Shown: piece after piece, positions 47,698-59,486 of the stretch | Position numbering within the stretch: the stretch's first letter is position 1 | Layout of the letters: each line of letters starts with the position of its first letter | NCBI GenBank assembly: GCA_027257055.1 | Contig: JAPVLO010000001.1 | Span: 9,509,501-9,573,500 of the forward strand | Length of the DNA: 64,000 bases | Direction: 5' to 3' | DNA from: Cephalopachus bancanus | Taxonomy: Eukaryota; Chordata; Mammalia; Primates; Tarsiidae | Notes under the pieces: model-generated | What the model saw: the letters and a program-made list of their open reading frames with translations, nothing else | Told to the model about the DNA's origin: nothing | Databases searched by the model: none | Made by a program: the position numbers and the translations under genes

Positions 47698-48569
47698 TCC
47701 ATAAGATAAAAGGTGGCAGAGTAAGTGTGTGTGTGGTTTTTTTTTTGGGGGGGTGGTAAAAACAGGTGGTGGATGGATGCCTGGATCCTACTTGCTCCTA
47801 AGGCTCCCAACAGTAAAGTACAGGTATCCATTCTGGGTTTTCATTCACAGGAGTACTCTATTTTGTCTTCCTTTTGAAGTTCCACGTCAACTCCTGGTGA
47901 TTGGCAGCAGACACCCAGCTGCAAGTGTAAAAAACCACCACCACCACAACAACAAAACCTGAAAAACACTATCTCATGATACTGTCTTAGTGGTCACAAG
48001 CAACTGAGTTTTGTGTTTGTATGAGTGACCAGTAGTCTGAAGAAAGACGGAAAACACAGACAGTCTCTCTCCTGACATAGCCATAGTCTTTAAATAGGAA
48101 CGATCTGGTAATGATCAGAGACATCTGGTGGAGGTGTAGACCTTTTAATTCAGCCAGTCCATAGAAGTTCCCTTGCTAGCTCCTGCTTGAGGGCTCATCT
48201 CCCTGCACCTGGCAGTGGCGACAGTGACACTTACCAAGAGAAATCCAATCGCCCCTTGGTTTCTCCAAGGAATGTCCACAACAATGAGGAGATGCAACAC
48301 ATTAAACACTCTGCATTCTGTTAAACACATTATGGCTTACATATGTTAAACACACATTCTGCTGTGGCCAAAACCCTTCTCTTTTCCTGAACTACATCTG
48401 CACAGTTTATTTGAGTTCCGCCCCAAACTGCAGGGTATTGATAGACAGGCAGACACTCAGCCCCATAATTGGGAACATTAGGTTTCAGCTGACTGAAGAG
48501 TCTAAGAAGAAAGTTTAAGTCGAGCTGTGTGAAAGCTTAGTCTTTTAACTGGGTCATGTACATAAAAAT
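47698..48569. other. Non-coding DNA
   Basis: No gene or repeat recognised. A TTAAACAC motif recurs three times at about 48302-48353, roughly every 20-26 bases, within a loosely repeated unit. Confidence 0.45.
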
Positions 48570-48720
48570 GTACAAATATTATATATATTAACATATGTAA
48601 TTGTACCTATGCTAGCGACTGGAAAACAAGAAGTAATTATAATACATATATTATATAATATGTATATATAATATGTATACAATAATACAATGCATATTAT
48701 ATATGCATACACATATGAAA
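48570..48720. repeat. TA-rich palindromic simple sequence
   Basis: Alternating A/T with several self-complementary runs ('acatatattatataatatgt', 'atgcatattatatatgcat'). It can fold into cruciforms or hairpins. Confidence 0.8.
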
Positions 48721-49554
48721 TCTTTGCCTTAATACTTCTAAATATTTATGGGGTGTTATTGTTTTCAACCCAGTATTTTAAATACACTATTAAATATCTC
48801 ATAACACTTTTGTGCAGAAAATGAAATCCTGCAAAGACATGTATTGCAATCACCATCTAAGCAGACATACATTGCAAACGTACTTGTTTCTCTTTCCTTA
48901 TCTTCTGCATTCTTTCAGGGCTAGTGTGTTAATACTATAAGAATATTCATAAAACCCCACTACGACTATACTATAGGAATGTATTATGCATGGGACAATT
49001 TAGCTAAGGCAATCCATGACCTCATAATTTTTTTATATTATTTGAGTTAAACCAAAGTCTTTGAAACTTTGAAACATTTAAGAATCCCACTTGTAAAAAT
49101 ATCCAGAGATTTTAAGTTTGTACTAAAGTGACAGATTTATAATTAGCAGGAGACAGACTTTTCTTACTGCTATGTCTCTGACAAAAACAAAACCAGGAAG
49201 CACCTACCTAAGCAAACCCAGTCAATCCTTGAAAGCATTGGTAATTATTCTATTCAATCCAGACACTTATCATTCATCAAAAATGTAAGAAACTTTGATT
49301 GACAAAGCAAGGTGCTTCCCTTACTGAAGTATAATGTCAGAATGCAAATTCCTTGATTTATCATTTTTCTGCTGGGTATTATATTACAACAACTCATTGT
49401 GGAGTCACCTGATTTTTTTAGATGGTTTTTTTCACTTTCAAAGTACTTTAGGAAAAGGAAAATGCTTTGATAAATCATTTTCAGTCATAAAACAAAAACC
49501 CTAGCCAATATGCAAGACTTAGAAATCTGGGAGGAAATAATTAATATTCATTCT
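48721..49554. other. AT-rich non-coding DNA
   Basis: No gene or repeat recognised. Confidence 0.5.
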
Positions 49555-51245
49555 TTCATTCATTCCTGAAATAGTTATTTATTGAACACTTACTACATAC
49601 CTGTAATCCCTATTCTGGAAACTGGGAAATAGTTTTTGTAATTTATATCTATATTTAAGACCCTTACATATATGTGTGTATGGGGTGGGAGGGTGGGTGT
49701 CTGATAAAAAGCAAATAAACAGCTCAGAGGCTATTTGGAAAAATATAATACGTTGGTTTGATGGAGTCTGGCAGTGCATGGCTTGGGATGGTCTGGAAAG
49801 CCCTCTGTAATAAGTACTACCTGAGCCTGGGTTCAAGGTGAAGCAAGAGAAAATCATGGATTATCTAAGCAAAGAGTCAGGGAAAAGGTCTTAAAGCAAC
49901 AATGCTCTAGTGTGCTTGATGGTGTGGTAGTGACTGGTTGGAGACAGGGCCAGGGGCTAGGACTGAGAATTGTGGAGGCAGGAAACTGCTCATGGAAGGC
50001 TCATAAACCAGGTCATGATGGAGAATTCGGATTATTTCCTAAGTGTAGGGGAGAATGATTGGAGAGTGGCATGAGAAGATAAACCGGCAGTGACATCTTC
50101 ATATCAAGTGGTCAAAGATGGCATCTTTTGGGAAGTAACATTTAAACAAAGACCAGAAAGAATCGATTCAGACTTGCAAAACAGAATTGAGAGTGCTCTA
50201 GGCAGTGGGCATCATTTGAGTAGAAACTTATGGTAGAAAAGAATAGTGTGTTTGGAAAACATAAAGATGGTATATTAGTTTCTTATGGTTGATATTTTTT
50301 AAAGTACCCTTAACTTGATGACTTAACACAATAGGAATTTATCTTTTTGTAGTTCAGAGGCTCAAAGTTCAAAATTGAAGAGTCCATGAGACCATGTACC
50401 CTAAAGTTTTTAGTAGACTCCATCCTTGCCACTTCCAAGTTTCTGGGAGTGTCTTTGGGTCCTTGGCACTCTTTGCCTTGCAGCTGCACAATTCCAACCT
50501 CTGCTTCTGTCACCACTTGGTAGTCTTCCTCTGCGTCTATAAGTACACCAGTCATTTTGGACTAGGGTGTACCCTAATCCTATCCTAAGTTGATTCCATC
50601 TGCAAAGACCCTATTTCCAAATAAGATCACACTTACAGGAACTAAGGGTTAGGACTTTAACATATATTTTTAAAGGGAAGAACAATTCAACCTGCAGGCA
50701 AAGGCCACCATGGCAGGAGCTGGTGAGCAAGTCAGAGAGGGGCTTGAGTTCATGATGCTGAGATGAGTGTTGCTCATGGCATTGTAGCTTGTAGTGAGCA
50801 GTTAGGATCTTATTTGGAACGAATGAAAAAGTCCTTACACAAAAGAGTGACATCGTGCAGTTTTCATTTTTAAATGGTTCTCTAGATGCTGTAAAGGAAC
50901 TAATTTGGTCAGAAGCAAGAGTGGCAGTGGAGAAAAGAGGCTACTGCAATGGCTGAGTGGAGAATTAATCAGATGAGATTGGCATATATTTCCGAGAAAG
51001 AAACAACAGGATTTGGCAATGTGTTAGATGTGAGGATAAGAGACAGAAAACTGTCAAAGATGACTCCTAGGTTTCTGGCTTGAACAACTCACTGAATAAA
51101 TTGTAATGCCACATGCTAAGAAGAAAAAGAGCAGGTTTGCAAAGACAATCAAGAGTTGGACATAATAAATTGAGGATGCTTGTAAGACACTCAAGAATAC
51201 TTTTGATTATAGCAGCTAGACAAATTACTTGAATCAGGAGAAAGA
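49555..51245. mobile_element. Ancient interspersed repeat (two adjacent pieces), split by an LTR
   Basis: 49555-50271 shows 'tattgaacacttactacata', 'aagtaacatttaaacaaaga', 'gagtgctctaggcagtgggc'. 50698-51245 shows 'agcaagtcagagaggggctt', 'aagagtgacatcgtgcag', 'gatgactcctaggtttctgg', 'caagagttggacataataaa'. These phrases are characteristic of an old L2-era mammalian repeat. The order suggests two overlapping copies, because the 'agtggcatgagaaga' part near 50070 precedes the 'aacatttaaacaaaga' part. The MLT1-like LTR at 50272 inserted later. Confidence 0.55.
50272..50697 (-). mobile_element. MLT1-like solo LTR (MaLR), antisense
   Basis: Plus strand: 'tattagtttcttatggttga', 'cttgatgacttaacacaata', 'gtagttcagaggctcaaagt', then 'ttccatctgcaaagacccta', 'tttccaaataagatcacact', 'aagaacaattcaacctgca'. 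It has the same family layout and orientation as the 22.1- and 23.0-kb LTRs. Confidence 0.8.
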
Positions 51246-52199
51246 TCTGACTTGAAAATATGCATTTAAAAGATTTGGGGATATATGAAAAATATTAATA
51301 AATTATATTTTATAGATCATTTTAATGTGCTATCCTTTCTAGATATAGTTGTAGTTATGAATATATATATATATATATGTTAGCTAAGTCTAACATAAAC
51401 AAAAGTCCAATTCAAGACGGCTAAGGAAGACAACCTGGTGACCCAAAAAAGACTAGGATATTAAGACTAAGATATACAAAAAAATGGTATTTGACCTAAG
51501 GAAAAGTCTGCTGTTGTTAAGCAATCATTATATTTGTGTGCTAATTGCAATGCATTCCAAATTGATTAGAAAGCAAAAGGGGTATTACATTTACAAATAA
51601 CACTAAGCAAGTGAAAAATATGATGGGCAAAATCCAGGTAGTTTTCATGAACTTTTAACACTTTGCAAGATCAGCATGAACATGGCCATGCTCAAAGTCA
51701 AGACTTTTCTTAGTAGCTCAGGCCAAGATTTGTTTTACTTTGCAAAATGCTTTATTTCATATATAAGTCTTCCCAAGGCCCTTTGCTAAAGACACTGGAT
51801 TGTTAAGACTCATGTCTATGAAGAAAAAGACAGTACTTTTTAAGAGCATGTTCTGCTAATTCTATAAACTCTAATTTTTCTGTTCATCTTGTGTTTCCTG
51901 CCATCCCCTGATATCCACATGAGAAGCAGTTACAATTCAAGGAACAAAATCTTGGTTCAGGCTAATTTTGTTTTAATTCGTATTTCAAAACATATCTGCT
52001 TTAATCTAGCAGTATGATAAGGTGAGCAAAATAATTTGAGCCAGTGACATCATCAAATAGAATATGGAAACTTTACACTTATTTATTTGGTGACATTAAA
52101 ACATCTAACATGAAGCAAAGATTTAAAAACAAATATATATCCTTCACTCATAAGTGAACCCTGAACATTTACCATAATACTATAAGAAAGGGATTGGCA
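51246..52199. other. AT-rich non-coding DNA with a (TA)n tract
   Basis: A (TA)n tract of about 10 units lies at 51359-51379. Nothing else is recognised. Confidence 0.5.
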
Positions 52200-52490
52200 G
52201 CCGGGCTTGGTGGCTCAGCCTGTAATCCTGTGCCTTTGGGAGGCTGAGGTGAGTGGATTGCCTGAGCCCAAGGGTTCGAGACCCGCCTGGGCAGCGAGAC
52301 CTCATCTCTACAATAAATCAAAAAATCAGCCGGGCGTGGGAGCACATGCCTGTAATTCCGGCTACTTGGAAGGCTGAGGTGGAAGGATCGCCGGAGCCCA
52401 GCAGGTCGAGGCTGTGGTGGCCGGGAATGACCACTGCACTCCAGTCTGGGCGACAGAGTGAGACTCCAACTCAAAAAAAAAAAAAAAAAA
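52200..52490 (+). mobile_element. Alu, derived lineage, full length
   Basis: It starts GCCGGGCTTGGTGGCTCAGC and ends in an A18 tail. The left arm has 'gggttcgagacccgcc', and the derived linker is present. The right arm has 'ggccgggaatgaccac', so its hairpin is weaker than in the other copies. The target duplication is imperfect (AAGAAAGGGATTGGCA before, CAACAAGGGAATGGCA after). Confidence 0.95.
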
Positions 52491-54114
52491 CCAACAAGGG
52501 AATGGCAATAGTGGACCACTGCCCGGGGGAGGGGAGGAGTGGTGGCATAGAACATCAATAAGAGTACCTGACCTCAAACCAGGCTAAGTGAGGACCAAAG
52601 GGAGGCCCCAGTTTTACTTGTACAATGGTCGCTTGTATACCTAATCCTGAATTATACCCCACATCTTTAAATTAAAGAATAAAAAAGGAAAAGAAAAAAA
52701 TATATCTTCAAATACACACATAATACACAAGCATATATTATAGATGTGCACATATGTATATGTATTATGTTTTTTTTCTTTTAAATTTAAGTGACGGTGA
52801 GCTTATCTTCGCAGTAAAATATTAATAATAATAATAATAATCTAGGATGATAGCAAAATGCTTTCAGACGTTATATACTCACAAAATAGATGATCATCTT
52901 GAAGTCCTCTTAGGGAGAAGTGATAGGAGTCAATTGCTTTATAAGATATGGGGGTTACAAGCCAGGCTAATGTGGTTATCAGGGTCTTAGTCTTTTGCCT
53001 GGATCAAAACCACACATATCAAGAACAAGTCAAATTTCAAATATCACATCATTACAATAAATACAAGTAGCTACTGTAGAAAGGACAAGTTCAGGAATCT
53101 GAGAAAGTCTAAAGACGTTGAAGCATATTTCAAAATTATTTTCAGAGAACAGAAGTTGTGTGGTTGTTAAAAGTAAGTCTCACACTCAATCTGATTTCAT
53201 TCATTAGAAAATGCACCCTGGATATCCAGTGTCTCAAGCAAGCGCGTGTGGTGTCCAATCTGAAGGAAGTTGTTTGTTTGTTTTGGGTCTGACTTTAACA
53301 CTGGGTTACATTTCATCATTAGAATCAGCTATTGTAATCACTTGGCATATGACTGGCCTTGATCAGCTTTGCCTGGTTTAGTTTAATAAAGGGATTCAGT
53401 TCCAGAGTTGACAGTGCACATGGAATTGGATAGAACGGGGTGGGGAGGGGGAAGAGACTTGATAAAAATCAAACTTTGCCAACAAGGTGAAGTGAAATTG
53501 TTAATTCAAAACAGCATTTCTGATGGTGTCATTGCATTTCATTGAATGTTATTATAACTAAAGACTGAACAGACGCAATACCAAAAATATGACAATCAGA
53601 TAGTTTGCCTGCAGCACTGTTGACTCCAGATGTAAAAGTCATGATTTTAAATAATGCTTTTGAAATGAAATTTTTTCAGTTAAAAATCATAGCTCAGAAA
53701 TTGAATGTTTTTAACTGAACACTAAAAATTTAAAGTCTGGTATTTAGAAAAGATTGCAGGGCCTTTATTACTTCCTAGTTATTCCATGGACATCTAAAAT
53801 TTGTACATTAGTGAGAAGGCTGAGTATCTCCTATTGGCTAGTTAATTCAGGCATCTCCTCTTACAACAAAACTTAGAAAAGGATGTCCAGAATGTCTAAG
53901 CCTAGGATCCCATTTTGCCTGAATTTTGTAGATCATTTCACTTGGAAGTAATATTTTGATGTCCTTAATTACCCAGGCAATTGCATTCTGGCCTCATATC
54001 TCTACTTTTGAGTTGATTTGTTAGCCATTCTTCTATAAAACACAGACAGACATCTCACTTCAACCTGCCTTCAGATCATGCTCTCAGACTACACCTTAAT
54101 GTTCATGGGATTCA
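52491..54114. other. Non-coding DNA with short simple repeats
   Basis: A TA/CA-rich patch lies at about 52700-52770 and an (AAT)n tract at 52820-52842. 53100-54100 shows no repeat or exon that I recognise. Confidence 0.5.
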
Positions 54115-54234
54115 CTTCAGGATTTTGTAAGATGCAAATTCTGGCACAGCAGGTCTGGTGTGGGGCCGAAGCTCCTGCATTACTGACAAGCTCTCAGATG
54201 GTACCAGGGTCTCAGGTTTGAGGACCACTCTTCA
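54115..54234 (+). mobile_element. MER5A-like hAT DNA transposon remnant
   Basis: 'taagatgcaaattctggcac', 'aggtctggtgtggggccgaa', 'tcaggtttgaggaccactc' match the middle and the end of the non-autonomous hAT-Charlie element MER5A, with deletions. The 5' terminal repeat is not visible. Inactive. Confidence 0.6.
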
Positions 54235-54578
54235 ATTAGCAAAATTACCAAGGACTCACCGTCTTCTTCCTCAAGCTTGCTTTCCGTCCTGTGACCTCCC
54301 TTCCAAATGGCAGCATTATTGTTTGCCCATCCTCATCGTTCACTAACTACTTCTCTGTCACATCACTAGGTCACACATTGCCCTTTACCCTCGACCCAAT
54401 CTCACATGTTGGCCACTCCGTGTATTCAGGCACTGATGGGTCTGGATGGGTGCCCTCCTTTCACCCATTTGCCTTGCCACTCTTATCTGTGTCCTCATAA
54501 TAGTCACTCAAATGTTCGTAATTATCTCCGCATCGAACCAGTCTTCTATTTCACCAATTTCTTCAGTATCATTCCTTG

Positions 54579-54580
<2 letters not shown>
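54235..54580. other. Non-coding DNA
   Basis: Overlapping short frames run into the TC repeat. No exon support. Confidence 0.45.

Positions 54581-54642
<62 letters not shown>
54581..54642. repeat. (TC)n microsatellite replacing an Alu tail
   Basis: About 30 TC units sit exactly where the poly-T (antisense poly-A) of the following Alu should be. It explains the Ser-Leu run in two open frames. Confidence 0.95.
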
Positions 54643-54871
54643 ATCTTGGTCTCACTCTGTAGCCCAGACTGGAGTGCAGTGACCCCATCATGGCTCACTG
54701 CAACCCTGATCTCCTGGGCTCAGGCAACCCTCCTGACTCAACCTCCCAAGTAGCTGGGACTACTGGCATGTGCCACTGTGCCTGGCTAATTTTTTTTTTT
54801 GTAGAGACCAGGTCTCACTACACCTAGGTTCAAACAATCCTCCCGTCTTGTTCTCCCAAAGTGCTGAGATC
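54643..54871 (-). mobile_element. Alu, AluJ-like, antisense, 5' head missing
   Basis: 'ttggtctcactctgtagccc' opens the right arm, a T10 linker lies at 54791-54800, and the left arm stops at 'ctcccaaagtgctgagatc'. About 30 bases of the 5' head are absent and part of the second arm is deleted near 54815. Confidence 0.85.
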
Positions 54872-55864
54872 CCACAAAGCTGCCTCCTCTTTAAAAGTTA
54901 TTCACCATTAATAGCAGAAAGAGTATTGTCTCCTCAGGGCTCTTGTAACATTCACTAATGACTCTTACACGGAACCAGTAACATTTTACAGCAATTACTT
55001 ATCCTCTATTTGTCTTCCTTCTAGACTTTAAATTTAGAAAGACAGGAACTGAGTCTTTTTTATTATTTTGGTCTCAAAGTCCAGCATAGGGCTTGGTTCT
55101 GGGTAGAGTCACAGTACGACAGGTTTTTTCCAAAAAATTAAATGATCTGGTTTGTGTAATAGGTAAACTTATTTTCCACATCTAAAATAAATATAAATAA
55201 AAAATAATCATATAAATAAATAAATAATTCATATCCTTAATTCAAACAATTTTCAATAACAAAAATAAATTGCTAGTCCCTGTTACGAACATTTTGAGAC
55301 AAGAATAGTTGCAAATACGAAATTTTAATTTCAACAAGTACTGTCTTTAATGTTTAATCTCAAAGCTTCAGATTTCTAAAAATCAAACTAGCTAGAGCCT
55401 TCATAATTAATGAAATTTTATAAAACAAGTTAACTTGAAGTAAGGGATAACTATGTAAAACAATAATATGTGAGCATGCTACACAATGAATCATTTTTGT
55501 TTTACAAGTTATACACTGGATTTATTACTTACATGTCCTTACCATAATTCAAACACTGGGCTGGTGTCAAAAAGAGCAAGAACCAATTTTTGGCAATGAA
55601 TTACTCATGGTGCTGTGGATAAGACTCGTTAGTTCCCCAGACTACACTATGCCGCAACAAGGTGTACAAAATGGATTGACTCATGGTTTGTTGCAGGGCA
55701 TGTCCGTGGAGCAAGAGAAGGCAGTAGAAATTTCTCTAGAGAAAAGTGGAAAGTGACACTGACAAGAATAGCAAAAACATCAGCTTCAACATACACGGAA
55801 AACCTAGTGTCAGGAGAGTGGGCAATTTCTTTGCAATAGACATTTACTCTTGATACAGTGTTTT
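54872..55864. other. AT-rich non-coding DNA
   Basis: Nothing recognised except an A/T-rich patch (55170-55225, AAATA-type). Confidence 0.5.
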
Positions 55865-56010
55865 GATACTCCTTTATTTAATACTTTCAATAATTTGGGA
55901 AGGTACATAGAGAAAATATAATTTCCTCTGTTGTACAGAAGCATGGATAATTAAATGGTCTTGTTCAAGGCTATCTGGGTATGAGCAGAAGTAAGACCAA
56001 AGTCCCTGTG
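55865..56010 (-). mobile_element. MIR SINE remnant (antisense)
   Basis: Plus strand: 'ctcctttatttaatactttc', 'ataatttcctctgttgtaca', 'aatggtcttgttcaaggcta', 'agaccaaagtccctg' follow the reverse complement of MIR. Confidence 0.65.
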
Positions 56011-58484
56011 TGATGGGTAAGTATAGTGTCCCTTACAACTGTATTATTTGGGACTGGTTAACAGAGAGAGTTGGGTGACCATACGAGCCTTCCTAAGGTG
56101 GCATCCAGCCGAAGTCCTATGACTGAGGTCACACTGGCAATCTGAACAGCACCACACTGCAACACTGCAATTTGGTGTGGGGTAAGACGTTTCTACTGGA
56201 AACCACGTGGTCTATCCGCCATCTTGAAATTTAATTTGTTTTGTATTTTGCTTTTCAGTTGATTATATCTTAGCCAATGGAAGGAATTACAGGATATGGG
56301 ATAAAGACTTAAATAGAAAAGTCTTGCACAAGTGTGAGGAGAAGGAAGGGAGAGGGACATGGGCCAAAGTGGAAATGGAAGAATTATCAAAACTGTCAGT
56401 AGGTGACATGAATGACAATGACTGCCCTGGACTGGGATTTGTCTTGAACCAAAACACAGGTTCAGTCTCCTCGTTAAGAGTTCACAGTTTTGATGTTTAT
56501 CATTAGGCTTGAAACTCTGAAACAATAAGGCTAACAGAAAAAAGAAAAAAACCACAGGGTCAGACACTACACTCAGTATTTTCCTCAGGAAAATAAGATC
56601 AGATTTTACAGATACGATTCAAACATTGAAAATGAGCAGGTAAAAATAATTTTTGATAGGCATTTGGAATATGAACTACACATTTCTTGTAGATTATTCT
56701 TCCTTCATATTTTGGTTTGTTTTCAATGACTGCCTCAAAACACTTCTCCTGCAGCATAGAAAAAATATGCAAAATTCTAATGACTGCAGCTGGTTTTTTT
56801 TTTTCTGGTCTATCTGGTTAATCACTTGACCATCTAAGTACTATATTTTGATTGTAAAAGTAGTCTCAAGAGATGCTAGATTGAAGGCAGGTAATTTTCT
56901 TTAAGGGAAACAAGTAGCATAAACAGAATACTGACGGGGCAGAAACCGGAGCTGTCAGAGTCCATATGCTCATATTTTTAGAACAGGATGCAGCAAAACA
57001 GAAGGAAAGAGATCTAGGTAAATAAATGAGACACCGTTTGTGACAAGCAAAAGCCTTTTTTACCTATTGAACAAACATGAAGACTCCAGTAGTCTTTGGC
57101 AGGAACTACATAAGACAAAGCCAAGACGGAGAGCGGTTATTTATGTAGTGATCTGATCCTTTCTCTGAATGTCTTTCTCTATAAAAGGCAGACCATTAAC
57201 AATGGAATATTAACCAATTTAAACGTAATAGCTTGCCCATGTGGAGAAGCTGCTGCTGAAATGTATCCCAATAATAATTTACGGGTCTCCATGGCTCTTT
57301 ATCTGAAAGGGGGAAACAAGGGCTGAGCCCACAGAGGCATTTTTTCCATCTCTTATGATCCATGATGGATATAAACAAGATGATGGTGCTCTGCATCCAT
57401 TTAATTGACCCATAATAAATTGCAGCTGGATATTTTCCCTTTCTTGTGTTCTAAAGCCACTCACACTTCAGGCATTAGGAAGTCATAATATTCCGAAAGG
57501 TTTATCTCGGAGTCAGAGGCTCACAGACGGCCGGAGCTGCAAGGGGCCTTTTTCATCCTTTTTCTTTCTCAGAAAGCGAAGTTTAGGCTTGGCTGTCAGC
57601 CCATAAAAACCTTCCAAACAGCTATCAAGAACAAAATGGGTTTCCAATGTCTGCATAATAGAATATATAAAAGCTTCTATTACTTATTTTAAAATATATA
57701 AATACCAGCTGTGTACAATTTGTGGATATGGTTTTAATAGAACAATGGAACATTCCAAAAAAACGTTATTATTATCGGAGAGTAATAAGGTGTGTGTGAA
57801 TAAACAGGTAAACTGGATCACTGAGATTTGGCTTTTTCAATGTAAATCACAACCTACAGCTTGATACTGCCTTTAACTTTGTCTTCCATTTAAAAGTATG
57901 AACATAAATTGTCCATGTAGAAAAGCACGTCTTGCGGTTGTGTCTACCTGAGGTGATGAAAGTGACTAGGGTCATACAATTCAGTTTATTTCAGTCAGAA
58001 GCGCCCGGCCTGTCTGCACAGATGCCAAACAGCAAACTGGGACTTGCACCGAGACACATTCATCACAAACAAGAACATGCCTGAGCACAACTTCATCTAA
58101 TTTGGCAGAGTCAGCAGCTTTCAGGAAACAGCAGTAAACTGGGCTCCAGTTCCCCCAGTGCATCCTTACCAGCAAGGAGTCCCTTCCAAGCAAAATTCTC
58201 AGATGTTTCACCAGGGGCAAACGCATCAACAAACCTTCCAACAAGTTTACTACTGCCTAACTGCTGGAGACAATAATATCAACATAGAGAGTGCCAGGGT
58301 TCAACCACCAAATTATTTTTTTCAGTCACATTTGTACACAGGTAGTGCCACACAGCTAACAGAATTATCTCCAAATGATCATGGTGCAGAGTGGCATTTT
58401 CTTTGCTAGATTCCAGCTGGTGAGTGGAGCATTTTGATGAATTTATAGGCATGTCCTCTCTGGGTTACTGTAATTGCTATAGAA
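56011..58484. other. Repeat-free interval of 2.5 kb, candidate conserved non-coding DNA
   Basis: I recognise no interspersed repeat here, although the flanks contain several. 57150-57640 has complex, balanced sequence with homeobox-like cores (57220, 57280 and 57400) and a GC-richer core at 57525-57555. No open frame over 125 codons and no exon signature is visible. An enhancer is a reasonable guess, not an observation. Confidence 0.45.
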
Positions 58485-59094
58485 CTATGTGGTCCAATAT
58501 AGTAACCACTAGCCACGTGTCTAGTGAGCACTGCAGTAGGTCTCTCCAATGTGAGATGTACAGTACTTGTCAAATACCCATGGGATTTTAAAGAGCTAGT
58601 ATGAACAAAGAATGTAAACTATATCATTAATAATTATATGTTGGTCACAGGGTAAAATGATGTATTGGGATATATAAGATATATTTCTTTGACCAGGCGC
58701 GGTGGCTCAAGCCTGTAATCACAGCACTTTGGAAAGCTGAAGGGAGAGGGTTGCCTGAATTCAGGGATTCAAGACCAGCCTGGGCAATTTGGTGAGACCT
58801 TGTCTCTATGATAAACCAAAAAATTAGCCAGGCATGGTGGCATGTGCTTGTGGTTCCCGCTACTTGGATGGTTGAGGTGGAAGTACTGCCTGAGTCCAGT
58901 AGGTTGAGGCTGCGGTGACCATGAGCGTGCCACTGCACTCCAGGCTGGGCGACAGAGTGAGACTCTGACTCTAAATATATATATATATAATTTTACCAAC
59001 TTATGTAATTTTTGTGTGGTTACTAGAAAAATTTAAATTACGTGTGCGGCTTTTATATTTGTGGCTCATAATATATTTCTGTTGGACAGTGCTA
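58485..59094 (-). mobile_element. hAT-type non-autonomous DNA transposon, split by an Alu
   Basis: The left part (58485-58690) begins 'atgtggtccaatatagtaac' and continues 'cactagccacgtgtctagtg', 'attaataattatatgttggt'. The right part (58991-59094) ends 'cataatatatttctgttgga' then 'cagtgct'. The ends match the CAGTGCTGTCCAATAGAA-type inverted termini of an old hAT family, here read on the minus strand. I am not sure of the MER number. The Alu sits in the middle. Confidence 0.7.
58691..58990 (+). mobile_element. Alu, intermediate type, with a TA-rich tail
   Basis: It starts 'gaccaggcgcggtggctcaa'. The left arm still has the common 'gggattcaagaccagcc'. The linker 'atgataaaccaaaaaattag' is half-way to the derived lineage. 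The A tail has changed to a (TA)n run at about 58975-58989. The target duplication is not clear. Confidence 0.85.
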
Positions 59095-59435
59095 CTACAG
59101 AATGTGTAGCCAATTTTCAAGCCTAAAATTATTAACCATTCAGTTTCAGATTTACACTGAATACAACTTTTCAGTTGGATCAGAAATTACTTCAGCTTTT
59201 TCACAGTCTTAAAATAAGTTTTGAGACATTTATTTGTGAATGAATAAGCTTTGTTCTATATCAGGTAATCTATGTAACTTGTGCATATAACTGACATCCT
59301 TTGAGGAAAAAAAGTATAGCACTCTGTGGCTTTTTATATTAATAACAGATTTGTGTATTCATAAAATATTGTGTGCCCACATTGCACTAGGTAGTGTACT
59401 GTGTTCTGGAGGGCAGTAAAAGTATAAGACAAGGT
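59095..59435. other. AT-rich non-coding DNA
   Basis: Nothing recognised. Confidence 0.5.
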
Positions 59436-59486
59436 GTGTACACACACACACACAGACACACACACACACACACACACAGACACATA
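59436..59486. repeat. (CA)n microsatellite
   Basis: About 24 CA units with two GA interruptions. Confidence 0.95.

Noticed and set aside
54406..54753. Ser-Leu rich frames
   Set aside because: (TC)n tract plus Alu sequence.
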